Assembly (NCBI RefSeq): GCF_040802235.1
Contig: NC_133157.1
Location: 37,538,501-37,602,500, forward strand
Origin: Manis javanica
Taxonomy: Eukaryota > Chordata > Mammalia > Pholidota > Manidae
Reading direction: 5' to 3'
Length of the DNA: 64,000 nt
Part shown: piece by piece, positions 1 through 11,359 of the stretch
Layout: each line of letters starts with the position of its first letter
Numbering within the stretch: position 1 is the first letter of the stretch
Program-made: the position numbers and the translations under genes
The notes under the pieces: model-generated
The model's database searches: none
Seen by the model: only the letters and a program-made list of their open reading frames with translations
What the model was told of the DNA's origin: nothing

Positions 1-310
1 AGTTGACTTTAATTAAAATAGTGTAATTGATAAAAAGGAGAGAACATGAACTCATGTAAAATTCTCAAGTAAAACCACAAAAGGCAGAAAAAAAGTGGAA
101 GACGGAAACAGGAACAAAGAACAAGGGCAACAAATAAAAATGGTAGCAAATATGGTAGAAACTAACCCTACTGTATCAGTAATCACTTTTAATATCAGTG
201 GTCTAAACATACCAATTAGAAGACAGAGTTTGTCAGAATAAGTGGAAAAAATTAGACTCAACTATGCTGTTTACAAGAAACCTACTTTAAATATAAAGAC
301 ACATACGGAT
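1..310 (+). repeat. Ancient L1 fragment (ORF2 endonuclease start)
   Basis: On the plus strand the segment around 155-305 reads through a degraded copy of the beginning of L1 ORF2, with residues like TVSVITFNISGLN and a following region resembling the conserved 'CLQETH' stretch. There are in-frame stops. The window begins inside the element, so its upstream end is unseen. It is far more diverged than the young L1 copies in the window. Confidence 0.6.
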
Positions 311-1116
311 TAATGTAACCTTGCTCTGCTGTCCTGCTCCCACCTCCCGTTGACATTCAGACACTGCCAGATACATTTTGCTCATTGGTTCAAGGTCTCC
401 AATCAAAAGTATTGGAATCCTTTCTTTTAGTTCCCTGCATACCAGTATTCTGGGGCAGTCCTCCCAAGATTGGCCCTCTTGTGTATAATTCTCAGCAGGG
501 GACTTTCTTCCTCTGGTTTCTTCTGGAATCTTAGTTACTGCCCATAGCTCCTTTAGTGCCAGTGTGCTTATATGCAGTTGCGTCCAGCTCTTTGAGCCCC
601 TAGGAAGCATATTATGTTTTACAGGTGCACACAGCGTTGGTTAGTTTCAGTTAATGGCTCCATCATCTACATAGTCATTCAGGCTACCATTCAACATTGT
701 TGCTTTCACCACTTGTATTCAGCATCCCAGAACGTCAACAGCAGAGTGAAGTTCATAGCACCACAGGTTGTGATCTGCTGAAAGCCTAACTTCATGGGAT
801 GACCTCTTCTAATTAGAATTGATGGTTTTGCTGTGATTCTCCTCGCAGCCTGTTCACAAATGATATTTACTTTTGAATGTGTGCATCCTTTTTAACCTGT
901 CTCTCTAGGGGCCTGGATTCCCCTCTTAAGGCCTCTTGCTCCTTCACATTCAGTCCACTAACAAGTGTTTGTGATGCTACTTCTGAAATATCTCACACAT
1001 ATGTCACACATATGGCCCCTGCCACTGCGTAACAGGAGTCCTTAACTCCTTGTGGCTAGATTGTCCTACTAGCTTCCTGACTGCTACTTTTGCCTCTAAA
1101 CTCTTCCTTCTCTTGT
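311..1116. other. No gene; unclassified, possibly L2-related sequence
   Basis: No splice-bounded or conserved coding frame is visible. Pyrimidine-rich stretches near 1020-1116 resemble reverse-oriented L2. Similar sequence resumes after the young L1 at 9344-9600, so the L1 appears to have split one older stretch. The family assignment is weak. Confidence 0.3.
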
Positions 1117-1127
1117 CTGATTTATTT
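1117..1127. repeat. Left target-site duplication of full-length L1
   Basis: The 11 bases CTGATTTATTT recur exactly at 9333-9343, immediately beyond the L1 5' end. This marks the insertion site of the L1 that occupies the interval between them. Confidence 0.75.
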
Positions 1128-1467
1128 ATTTTTTTTGAGAGGGCATCTCTCACATTTATTGATCAAATGGTTGTTAACAACCATTTGATTCTGTATAGGG
1201 GAGTCAATGCTCAATGCACAATCATTAATCCACCGCCAGCCTAATTCTTGTCAGTTTCCAATCTTCTGAAGCATAACGAACAAGTTCTTACATGGTGAAA
1301 AAATTCTTACATAGTGAATAAGTTCTTACGTGGTGAACAGTACAAGGGCAGTCATCACAAAAATTTTCGGTTTTGATCACTCATTATGAACTATAAACAA
1401 TCAGGTCGAATATGAATATTCATTTGATTTTTATACTTAATTTATATGTGAATCCCACATTTCTCCC

Positions 1468-1469
<2 letters not shown>

Positions 1470-1509
<40 letters not shown>

Positions 1510-1511
1510 TT
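1470..1511. repeat. (TTA)n microsatellite
   Basis: About fourteen uninterrupted ATT/TTA units lie inside the nested env-containing element. Confidence 0.9.
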
Positions 1512-2113
1512 AATAAAATGCTGAAGTGGTAGGTAGATGCAAGATAAAGGTAGAAAACATAGTTTAGTGTTGTAAGAGAGCAAATGTAGATGATCAGGTG
1601 TGTGCCTGTAGACTATGTGCTAATCCAAGCTAGACAAGGGCAATAATACATCCACGGATGCAGAAGATTTCTCTCAAAACGGGGGGCGGGGGTGAGGTTC
1701 TAAGCCTCACCTCTGTTGATCCCCAATTTCTCACCTGATGGCCCCCCTGCGACTGTGCCTGTCTTAGGTTGTTCCTCCCTTGAGGAATCTTACCGGTCTC
1801 TGGCTAACCAGTCATCTTCCGGGGCCATACAGGGAAATGTAAAGTTGGTAAGTGAGAGAGAAGCCATATTGTTTGAAAAGCTTAGCTTTTTACTTCTTTT
1901 CAGATTTATGGCCTGTGGCTTCTATGCCCAGCATTTGTCTTGAGGGATCCTTACTACTTGGAGGAGTTATGATACTCAGTGAATTCGATATGAGGCACGA
2001 ATTCTATTTAAGGGTTGTAATTAGGAAGGAAGAAGAAAAGCTATAGAGGTAGCATATGGAAGAAAACATGGGAGGATTGATTATTTCTTTGACATATCTT
2101 CTTGTAGAGTAAC

Positions 2114-2524
2114 TTAAGCATGTATAGGTTTTAAACTACTAATTAAATTGCACACACACATTAACATAATAGGAATACAGTTACATAACCAAAGCAGATC
2201 TATAATTACCAGGTATCTCCAGTGAAGCCAAGAAAACCAGTTAGGCACCCTAGGCATTTGTGAAAATTTGTCTGTGATATAATGGATATTGTCCAACTGT
2301 ACTTGAACAGTCTGAGAGAAATCAGACAAATTAAAACAACCCATTCCTGGGAACTGTTCACATCCCATATGTTCTTTCAACAGTAGATAGTCTGTAGTCT
2401 CAAGATTTTGGAGCACTTCAACTTGCACTTCTCCTAATTCTTGGTTGAGTTCCAACAGTATAGATCCAGTCAAATTTGTTGTTTTACTGTATGCACCGGC
2501 CAGCTTAGGTATCTCCTTCTTCAT
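2114..2524 (-). pseudogene. Endogenous retroviral env TM-subunit remnant
   Basis: The 136-codon minus-strand frame resembles the ectodomain end and membrane anchor of a gamma-type retroviral envelope transmembrane subunit. It has a leucine-rich stretch followed by KEHMGCEQFPGMGCF, which occupies the place of the CX6CC motif. The middle cysteine of that motif is a glycine here. A tryptophan-rich membrane-proximal segment (NWFSWLHW) follows, then a hydrophobic anchor containing several Cys. There is no surface subunit, cleavage site, gag or pol beside it, so this is only a C-terminal remnant. The open frame may be partly chance. A functional captured env is unlikely given its truncation. Confidence 0.65.
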
Positions 2525-2984
2525 TCCAATGGCAAGTCCAGGAACCGGTGGGATGAATGCAGCTACAACTGCAACAGCACCAGGATCTTTGTTGAGGTTT
2601 TTTGATGATCATCTTCTGGTATGACTCTTCCAGAGAGTGCTGATGTTGGAATTTCTTCTTCATATCATATCTTAGTTCATTTTCTGGGTAGCTGAATTAG
2701 GCTTTGATCCTCTGTATAAACACAAACAGACCCTTTGCCCACACTTTGATATGCCCTTTATACCACTGTGTAGAACTCATTGGAGGTCACCACACAGGAA
2801 CTGCTTTTTTTTTTTAAGAGAAAGGAATATTATCAGAAAAATGTACATCCATAGCCAATCATCTGACACCCTTTAAGTGATGAAAATTAAGGATATTTAA
2901 AGCATGCATTAATCATTGATTTACAGTTAGTTTTATCCTTTCAGGGAGTAATCCCCCTTTTCTTTCTCTATTTATTTATTTTTT

Positions 2985-3312
2985 GTTCTCTTTAATCTAC
3001 ACTTACATGAAGAATATTATGTTTACTAGGCTCTCCCCTATACCAGGTCACCCCTATGAACCCCTTTACAGTCACTGTCCTTCAGCATAGCAAAATGTCA
3101 TAGAATCACTACTTGTCTTCTCTGTGTTGTACAGCCCTCCCCTTTCTCCCACCCCCCCATGAATGCTAATCTTAATACCCCTCTTCTTCTCCCCCCCTTA
3201 TCCCTCTCTACCCACCCATCTTCCCCAGTCCCTTTCCCTTTGGTACCTGTTAGTCCATTCTTGGGTTCTGTGATTCCGCTGCTGTTTTGTTCCTTCAGTT
3301 TTTCCTTTGTTC
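2985..3312 (-). other. L1 copy A 3'UTR (type 1)
   Basis: Sequence between the ORF2 stop (TAA at 3313-3315) and the A-rich tail. It shares its order of motifs with copy C at 23467-23791, for example the plus-strand text TTATGTTTACTAG and CAGTCACTGTCC. Its distal end differs from the copies at 19471 and 45520. Confidence 0.7.
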
Positions 3313-6300
3313 TTATACTCCACAGATGAGTGAAATCATTTGGTATTTCTCTTTCTCTGCTTGGCTTATTTCACTGAGCATAATACCCTCCAGGTCCATC
3401 CATGCAATGGTAGGATGTGCCCTGTTCTTATGGCTGAGTAGTATTCCATTGTGTATATGTACCACATCTTCTTTATCCATTCATCTCCCGATGGACATTT
3501 AGGTTGCTTCCAATTCTTGGCTATTGTAAATAGTGCTGCAATAAACATAGGGGTGCATCTGTCTTTCTCAAACTTGATTGCTGCATTCTTAGGGTAAATT
3601 CCTAGGAGTGGAATTCCTGGGTCAAATGGTAAGTCTGTTTTGAGCATTTTGATGAACCTCCATACTGCTTTCCACAATGGTTGAACTAATTTACATTCCC
3701 ACCAGCAGTGCAGGAGGGTTCCCCTTTCTCCACAGCCTCACCAACATTTGTTGTTGTTTGTCTTTTGGATGGCAGCCATCCTTACTGGTGTGAGGTGATA
3801 CCTCATTGTAGTTTTAATTTGCATTTCTCTGATAATTAGCAAAGTGGAGCATCTTTTCATGTGTCTGTTGGCCATCTGTATTTCTTTATTAGAGAACTGT
3901 CTGTTCAGTTCCTCTGCCCATTTTTTAATTGGGTTATTTGTTTTTTGTTTGTTGAGGCGTGTGAGCTCTTTATATATTCTGGACGTCAAGCCTTTAACGG
4001 ATCTGTCATTTTCAAATATATTCTCCCATACTGTAGGGTTCCTTTTTGTTCTATTGATGGTGTCTTTTGCTGTACAGAAGCTTTTCAGCTTAATATAGTC
4101 CCACTTGTTCATTTTTGCTGTTGTTTTCCTTGCCCGGGGAGATATGTTCAAGAAGAGGTCACTCATGTTTATGTCTAAAAGGTTTTTGCCTATGTTTTTT
4201 TCTAAGAGTTTTATGGTTTCATGACTTACATTCAGTTCTTTGATCCATTTTGAATTTACTTTTGTGTATGGGGTTAGACAATGGTCCAGTTTCATTCTCC
4301 TACATGTAGCTGTCCAGTTTTGCCAGCATCATCTGTTGAAGAGACTGTCATTTTGCCATTGTATGTCCATGGCTCCTTTATCAAATATTAATTGACCATA
4401 TATGTTTGGGTTAATTTATGGGGTCTCAAATCTGTTCCACTGGTCTGTGGCTCTGTTCTTGTGCCAGTACCAAATTGTCTTGATTACTATGGCTTTGTAG
4501 TAGAGCTTGAAGTTGGGGAGTGAGATCCCCCCTACTTTATTCTTCTTTCTCAGGATTGCTTTGGCTATTCGGGGTCTTTGGTGTTTCCATATCAATTTTT
4601 GAATTATTTGTTCCAGTTCATTGAAGAATGTTGCTGGTAATTTGATAAGGATTGCATCAAATCTGTATATCGCCATTTTGACGATATTGATTCTTCCTAG
4701 CCACGAGCATGGGATGAGTTTCCATTTGTTAGTGTCCCCTTTAATTTCTCTTAAGAGTGACTTGTAGTTTTCAGAGTATAGGTCATTCACTTCTTTGGTT
4801 AGACTTATTCCTAGGTATTTTATTCTTTTTGATGCAATTGTGAATGGAATTCTCTTCCTGATTTCTCTTTCTATTGTTTCATTGTTAGTGTATAGGAAAG
4901 CTACAGATTTCTGTGTGTTACTTTTTTATCCTGCAAATTTGCTGTATTCTGATATCAGTTCTAGTAGTTTTGGGGTGGAGTCTTTAGGGTTTTTTATGTA
5001 CAATATCATGTCATCTGCAAATAGTGACAGTTTAACTTCTTCTTTACCAATCTGGATTCCTTGTATTTCTTTGTTTTGTCTGAGTGCCGTGGCTAGGACC
5101 TCCAGTACTATGTTAAATAACAGTGGGGAGAGTGGGCATCACTGTCTAGCTCGCGATCTCAGAGGAAAAGCTTTCAGCTTCTTGCTGTTCTGTATAATCT
5201 TGGCTGTGGATTTATGATATATGGCCTTTATTATGTTGAGGTACTTGCCTTCTATTCCCATTTTGCTGAGAGTTTTTATCATGAATGGATGTTGAATTTT
5301 GTCAAATGCTTTTTCAGCATCTATGGAGATGATCATGTGGTTTTTGTCTTTCTTTTTGTTGATGTGGTGGATGATGTTGATGGATTTTCGAATGTTGTAC
5401 CATCCTTGCATCCCTGGGATGAATCCCACTTGGTCATGGTGTATGATCCTTTTGATGTACTTTTGAATTCGGGTGCTAATATTTTATTAAGTATTTTTGC
5501 ATCTACATTCATCAGGGATATTGGTCTGTAATTTTCTTTTTTGGTGGGGTCTTTCCCTGGTTTTGGTATTAGGGTGATGTTGGCTTCATAGAGTGAGTTT
5601 GGGAGTATTCCCTCCTCTTCTGCTTTTTGGAAAACTTTAAGGAGAATGGGTATTATGTCTTCTCTGTGTGTCTAATAAAATTCCGAGGTAAATCCGTCCA
5701 GCCCTGGTGCTTTGTTCTTTGGTAGTTTAGTTTTTTGATTACCGTTTCAATTTCTTTGCTCGTAATTGGTTTGTTTAACTTTTGTGTTTCTTCCTTGGTC
5801 AGTCTTGGGAGGTTGTATTTTTCTAGGAAGTTGTCCATTTCTTCTAGGTTTTCCAGCTTGTTGGCATATAGGTTTTCATAGTAGTCTTTAATAATTCTTT
5901 GTATTTCTGTGGAGTCTGTTGTGATTTTTCTGTTCTCATTTCTGATTCTGTTGATTTGTGTTGATTCTCTTTTTCTCTTAATAAGTTTGGCTAGAGGCTT
6001 ATCTATTTTGTTTATTTTCTCAAAGAACCAGCTCTTGGTTTCATTGATTTTTGCTATTGTTTTATTCTTCTCAATTTTGTTTATTTCTTTTCTGATCTTT
6101 ATTATGTTCCTCCTTCTGCTGACTTTAGGCCTCATTTGTTCTTCTTTTTCCAGTTTTGATAATTGTGATGTTAGAGTATTCATTGGGGATTGTTCTTCCT
6201 TCTTCAAGTGTGCCTGGATCGCTATATACTTTCCTCTTAGGACTGCTTTCACTGCATCCCACAGAAGTTGGGGCTTTGTGTTGTTGTTGTCCTTTGTTTC

Positions 6301-7144
6301 TATATATTCCTTGATCTCTATTTTAATTTGTTCGTTGATCCATTGATTATTTAGGAGTATGATGTTAAGCCTCCATGTGTTTGTGAGCCTTTTTGTTTTC
6401 TTTGTAGAATTTATTTCTACTTTTATACCTTTGTGGTCTGAAAAATTGGTCGGTAGAATTTCAATATTTTCGATTTTGCTGAGGCTCTTTTTATGGGCTA
6501 GTATATGGTCTATTCTGGAGAATGTTCCATGTGCACCTGAGAAGAATGTATATCCTGTTGCTTTTGGATGTAGAGTTCTATAGATGTCTATTAGGTCCAT
6601 CTGCTCTACTATGTTGTTCAGTGCTTCCGTGTCCTTACTTATTTTCTGCCCGGTGGATCTATCCTTTAGGGTGACTGGTGTGTTGAAGTCTCCTAAAATG
6701 AATGCATTGCAGTCTATTTCCCCCTTTAGTTCTGTTAGTATTTGTTTCACATATGCTGGTGCTCCTGTGTTGGGTGCATATATATTTAGAATGGTTATAT
6801 CCTCTTATTGGACTGAACCCTTTATCATTATGTAGTGTCCTTCTTTATCTCATTACTTTCTTTGTTTTGAAGTCTGTTTTGTCTGATATTAGTACTGCAA
6901 CCCCTGCTTTCTTCTTGCTGTTGTTTGCCTGAAATATGTTTTTCCATCCCTTGACTTTTAGTTTGTACATGTCTTTGGGTTTGAGGTGAATTTCTTGTAA
7001 GCAGCATATAGATGGTTCTTGCTTTTTTATCCATTCTATTACTCTGTGTCTTTTGGTTAGTGCATTCATACCATTTACATTTAGGGTGACTATTGAAAGA
7101 TATGTACTTATTGCTTTTTCCGGCTTTAAATTCGTGGTTACCAA
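3313..7144 (-). pseudogene. L1 ORF2 (endonuclease/reverse transcriptase), frameshifted
   Basis: ORF2p is the L1 endonuclease and reverse transcriptase. The frame opens at 7144 with MVTTNLKPEK and runs through the apurinic-like endonuclease domain (GDFNTP near 6690, SDHKGI near 6470). The reverse transcriptase follows, with [15 protein letters not shown] near 5300 and the catalytic FADD box readable on the minus strand near 5000-5025. It ends with the Cys-rich C-terminal domain ([16 protein letters not shown] near 3440). The span is about 1,277 codons, close to the typical ~1,275. The frame is broken into at least six pieces by small indels and stops, so no complete protein can be made. Confidence 0.9.
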
Positions 7145-7313
7145 AGGTTCAAGGTTAGCCTCTTTAGTATCTTACTGCCTAACTTAGCTTGCTTATTGAG
7201 CTGTTATATACACTGTCTGGAGATTCTTTTCTTCTCTCCCTTCTTATTCCTCCTCCTCCATTCTTCATATGTTGGGTGTTTTGTTCTGTGCTCTTTTTTA
7301 GGAGTGCTCCCAT

Positions 7314-8156
7314 CTAGAGCAGTCCCTGTAAGATGCCCTGTAGAGGTGGTTTGTGGGAAGCAAATTCCCTCAGCTTTTGCTTGTCTGGGAATTGTTTAAT
7401 CCTGCCATAATATTTAAATGATAATCATGCTGGATACAGTATCCTTGGTTCAAGGCCCTTCTGTTTCATTGCATTAAATATATCTTGCCATTCTCTTCTG
7501 GCCTGTAGGGTTTCTGTTGAGAAGTCTGATGTTCGCCTGATGGGTTTTCCTTTATAGGTGACCTTTTTCTCTCTAGCTGCCCTTAAAACTGTTTCCTTGT
7601 CCTTGATCTTTGCCATTTTAATTATTATGTGTCTTGGTGTTGTCCTCCTTGGATCCTTTCTGTTGGGGGTTCTGTGTATTTCTGTGGTCTGTTCAATTAT
7701 TTCCTCCCCCAGTTTGGGGAATTTTTCAGCAATTATTTCTTCCAAGATACTTTCTGTCCCTTTTCCTCTCTCTTCTTCTTCTGGTACCCCTATAATACGG
7801 ATATTGTTCCTTTTGGATTGGTCACACGGTTCTCTTAGTATTGTTTCATTCCTGGAGATCCTTTTCTCTCTCTCTATGTCAGCTTCTATGCGTTCCTGTT
7901 CTCTGGTTTCAATTCCATCAATGTTATCCATTCTGCTTATAAATCCTTCCAGAGTTTGTTTCATTTCTGTGATCTCCTTTCTGGCATCTGTGATCTCCCT
8001 CCAGACTTCATCCGATTTCTCTTGCATATTTCTCTCCATCTCTGTCATCATGTTTATGATTTTTATTTTGAATTCTTTGTCAGGAAGACTGGTTAAGTCT
8101 GTCTCGTTCTCTGGTGTCTCTGTGATCTTTGTTTGCCTGTAATTTTGTCTTTTCAT
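7314..8156 (-). pseudogene. L1 ORF1 (RNA-binding ORF1p), one nonsense codon
   Basis: ORF1p is the trimeric RNA-binding chaperone of L1 particles. The start is set at 8156 (MKRQNYRQTK), where L1 ORF1 proteins usually begin, although the frame is open further upstream. A coiled coil occupies the N-terminal half (heptad-like MTEMERNMQEKSDEV). The RRM-type segment follows (NNIRIIGVPEEEE, typical of L1 ORF1), then the C-terminal domain (ILYPA). The frame stops with TGA just after ILYPA, where the family usually has Arg. This fits CpG decay of CGA to TGA. The remaining 35 or so codons are readable to TAG at 7314-7316. Confidence 0.85.
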
Positions 8157-9332
8157 GGTGATAGGAATAGTTTGCAGAGCTGGGACTAGTGATGGCTGGA
8201 AGAACTTCCCTTCTTGTTGGTTTGTGGCCTTCCTCTCCTGGGAAAATAGCGACCTGTAGTGGCTTGTGTGGGTAGCTGCGCAGAGACAGGCTTCTGCTTC
8301 CTGCCTGGCTGCTATGGAGTTTATCTCCACTTTTGCTGTGGACGTGGCCTGGCTCGGGCTGCTGCTCCAAAGAGGTGGAGTTGTGTTGGAGGGGGAGCGG
8401 CTGGGAAGCTGTTTATCTCCGTAAGGGGCCTCTGTGCTCCCTGCTGCCCAGGGGATTAGAGTGCCCAGAGATTCCTGGATTCCCTACCTCTGGACTATGT
8501 GTCCCACCCTGCTCCTTTAAAACTTCCAAAAAGTACCCGCCAAAACAAAACAACGACCAAAAAAAAAAAAAAAAATGACCGCTCGTTTTTCTTTATTCTC
8601 TGGCGCCACACTCGGGCACCTGCTCACTGGACTTGCTGCCCTGTTTCCCTAGTATTGGGGTCCCTATCCCTTTAAGACTTCCAAAAAGTGCTCGCCAAAA
8701 CAAAACAACAACAAAAAAAAAAAAAGAAAAAGAAAGAAGAAAAAAAAGGTGGCCGCTCGTGTTTCTTTTGTTCTCTGGCGCCGGTCTCCAATACCCGCTC
8801 GCTGGTCTTGTTGCCCTGTTTCCCTAGTAATGGGGTCCCTGTCCCTTTAAGACTTCCAAAAAGCTCTCACCACAACAAAACAACAACAACAACAACAACA
8901 ACAAAAAAAGATGGCCGCTTGCTTTTCTTTTGTCCTCCAGCACCTGCCTTCGGTACCCACTCACCGTTCTTGCTGCCCTGTTTCCCTAGTATCCAGGGCC
9001 CCTCGCATGCACTGTGTCTGCGCTCTGGTCTGGATGGCTGGGGCTGGGTGTTCAGCAGTCCTGGGCTCCTTCTCCCTCTCCCTCAGACCTCTCTCCTCCC
9101 GCCGGGAGCTGGGGGGAGAGGCGCTGGGGACCCGCCTGACCAGGGTTTGTATCTTACCCCCTTTGCGAGGCACTGGGTTCTTGCAGGTGTTGATGTGGTC
9201 TGGATGTTGTCCTGTGTCCTCTGGTCTTTATTCTAGAAAGAGTTGTCTTTGTTATATTTTCATAGATATATGTGGTTTTGGGAGGAGATTTCTGCTGCTC
9301 TACTCATGCCGCCATCCTGGCTCCGCCTCCAG
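8157..9332 (-). promoter_or_regulatory. L1 5'UTR promoter with tandem monomers
   Basis: A GC-rich 1.2-kb L1 5'UTR. Between about 8514 and 9000 the plus strand shows an unequal tandem array. The phrase CCTTTAAGACTTCCAAAAAG recurs at 8514 (one mismatch), 8669 and 8844, each followed by an A-rich run, a GGCCGCT-like box, TTCTTTTGTTCTC and GCTGCCCTGTTTCCCTAGTA. Spacing is 155 and 175 bp, with differences in A-run length. The outer end carries the YY1-like GCCGCCATCC (plus strand, about 9308). Long open frames on the plus strand here (8688-9336) are antisense to the promoter and are not genes. Confidence 0.8.
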
Positions 9333-9638
9333 CTGATTTATTTTTGACAAATTTTCTTTTTGCAAACCCTATTACTCTGATTATAAGACTTTTTAGACTG
9401 TTCATAGGAAGTCTAGCTTTCTTGGTGTACACAATCGTTCAGTGTCTACTGTGTCAGCCTTAGTGTCCATCACTCTTTAGTACACCTTCCAACCTTGGTG
9501 AGCAACTCCATTTAACCAGAATATTCCATGTGGCTCCGGCCTCTTTCCTACTATTCACACTTTGTCAAAATACCCTTTCTATCCTTCTTCTCCTAGACAA
9601 CTACTCATAGTTTCAAATCTCATCAAGAAGTTTGTTAC

Positions 9639-10200
9639 TGTTGATGCTGGGGTTCTTGTCCAGGAAGCCGAAGAATGAGCTTCACAAAACACTCAAGGTA
9701 GGAGAGCAAGGTACAGGCTTTTATTTAGAGATAAAGTGAGAGGACAGAGCTCCTGGCTCATGCCAGGAGGGAACAAGAGAGTCCATAGTGGTGTGTTGTC
9801 TAGGGGGTTTTATAGGCAGTTGAGGATTTTTCCAGAACATGAAAAAAAGCTTAGGGATGTGGACTTATTAAGTGATCTTGGATATTTACAATTAACTTGA
9901 TACAAGTAACTTCCTGCTCTGTTGATTTCTCCAGAGGATACCAGCATCTTGGTCTGGGGGCATATGAAACAAGGCCACCTGCTCAGCCCCTAAGGTGGGC
10001 TGAGGCATTGTTTGCTAAAGAGTAAGTTAAGTGCAGTCTTATCTTTAAGGTGGACTCCTTCTTGCCTTTGACTGTGTTATGGCTGGGCCTGCATGCTGAA
10101 TTAGTTTGCCCAGTTTGCAAAATCACCTCAGCAGATCTGAAGGAGGAAAGACAGCATATAGGCCTGGGCCTTTTAGCATGTTAAAGTGAATCTTACACAT
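9639..10200 (-). mobile_element. Solo endogenous retrovirus LTR (ERV1-like)
   Basis: On the minus strand the end reads CCCCAGCATCAACA, typical of gammaretroviral-type LTR ends. An AATAAA signal lies at 9720-9725, about 80 bp inside that end, which fits a U3-R-U5 layout. No internal gag/pol/env flanks it. The outer U3 boundary is not fixed: no clean target duplication was found, and the end could lie between about 10,150 and 10,270. Confidence 0.6.
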
Positions 10201-10649
10201 GATTATAAATGATTAGCATAATAAAAACATGTGCTACTCTTCTTTATCTGGGGTACATTAACTGATCTCGAAGAATGACTCTAGAGCTGAATGTTTAACA
10301 CAGAGTTTTAGTAGGGGGTTTCCTTGCATGTTGCTATGACTGCAAATATCCTGCCTTGCTTTTTCCAGAGGCCCTCACCTTACTCTGACTCCACCCGTGG
10401 TCCGTGTCTCACTGTGGTATACCCAGGAAGTCTAATCAGGAGTTCCTCCATGCACAGTCCTAGGCCTTGCCCATCGTCTCTCTATGCTCTTTCCTTAGGT
10501 AATGGCATCCATGCATGGCTTTAGTTATCAACATACATGTGATTCACAAATCTGTGTCTCCCACATGGATGTTTCCTCTGAGTTCCAGACTCGTATATCC
10601 AACCACCTACTTGACATTGTCTTTTTATATTCAAAAGCCCTTTTGATCT

Positions 10650-10790
10650 TCACAAAAAGTTATGATGTAAGTACTATTATTCTCATTTTGAAAACTAGAA
10701 AACTGAGACTCAGAAAAGTGAAATATATAAGTTCGCACAACTGATAAATGTTTAATAGAATTTGAATCCAGGACTCTCTGCTCTCCATCT
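10650..10790 (+). repeat. MIR SINE
   Basis: The core motif order is clear: GTACTATTATTCTCATTTTG, then AAACTGAGACTCAGAAAAGT, a degraded TTGCCCAAGGTCACA box, and GAATCCAGG. It is on the plus strand and heavily diverged, as expected for MIR. Confidence 0.75.
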
Positions 10791-10799
10791 CTCTGCTTT

Positions 10800-11350
10800 T
10801 ATCCAACATTATCAATTACTGCTTCTTAAATATTTACATCTGGGAAACTGAGAGAGCTTACTTGAAATAATAATAAGAAAAAAATAAGAATAAAATTAGT
10901 ACTATTGAGAAATGGAATCAATTTATTTGAATGGGAATATTCAATTCAATTAAAAATCTTAATATAATAGATAATTCAAAAACTTAAACAATATAATAGA
11001 ATCTTGGGGCTGGATGGGATTTTGAAGGTCATTTTCAGCCCATTCACCTTTCTTTCCTATTTGAACTCATAATTTTTTTAAAGAAATATTTTTATTTATC
11101 ATTTGAGTGGATAAGTACTACTTTTTTCTGAGCAATGGGAAGAGAAAATGAGCCACATTTATTAATTTCAACTTACGACTCCAGCTATGTCTGATGACCT
11201 ACCTCCATGATTTTGTTTTTGAATTGCAATTTGTGTATTACTAACCCTCCACTAGTCTTTTTTTTTTCCCCCAACTCATTTGACTTGAGATTGTCTCACT
11301 TGCTTGGCATTGCCTTTTGGATGTCTGAAGCTATTTCAAATTAAACAGGT
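10800..11350. other. Intergenic, nothing recognised
   Basis: AT-rich sequence with no gene, exon or confidently named repeat. Confidence 0.5.
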
Positions 11351-11359
11351 TGAATACTA

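Larger units (their letters stand above)
1137..2968 (-). mobile_element. Retrotransposed env-containing element nested in L1 tail
   Basis: A roughly 1.8-kb segment separates the L1 3'UTR (from 2985) from the L1 target-site duplication at 1117. It is bounded by near-identical ATTTATTTATTTTTT stretches (about 1120-1136 and 2969-2984) and ends on the minus strand in a poly(A) run. This is the structure expected if an RNA was copied by L1 machinery into the older L1's A-rich tail. It carries a degraded retroviral env transmembrane-subunit reading frame at 2114-2524, a (TTA)n tract at about 1470-1511 and an internal T-run at 2803-2812. From memory the unit resembles an abundant repeat of pangolin genomes. 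The exact right end (2813 versus 2968) is uncertain. Confidence 0.55.
2969..9332 (-). mobile_element. Full-length L1 retrotransposon, mutated (copy A)
   Basis: A 6.36-kb L1 on the minus strand. The 5' end is at 9332 and begins GGAGGCGGAGCCAGGATGGC, the usual L1 start with a YY1-like GATGGC core. It has a 1.2-kb 5'UTR with tandem monomers (to 8157), ORF1 (8156-7314), ORF2 (7144-3313), a 3'UTR (3312-2985) and an A-rich tail. A TSD of CTGATTTATTT flanks the whole unit (1117-1127 and 9333-9343), with the env-containing element later nested in the tail. ORF1 has a nonsense codon and ORF2 has several frameshifts, so it is not autonomous now. Full-length structure and readable ORFs indicate a relatively young insertion. 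Confidence 0.9.

Noticed and set aside
8688-9336. Plus-strand open frames of 182 and 141 codons
   Set aside because: They are antisense to the L1 5'UTR promoter and consist of repeat-derived Lys/Thr runs and GC-rich sequence, with no conserved domain.
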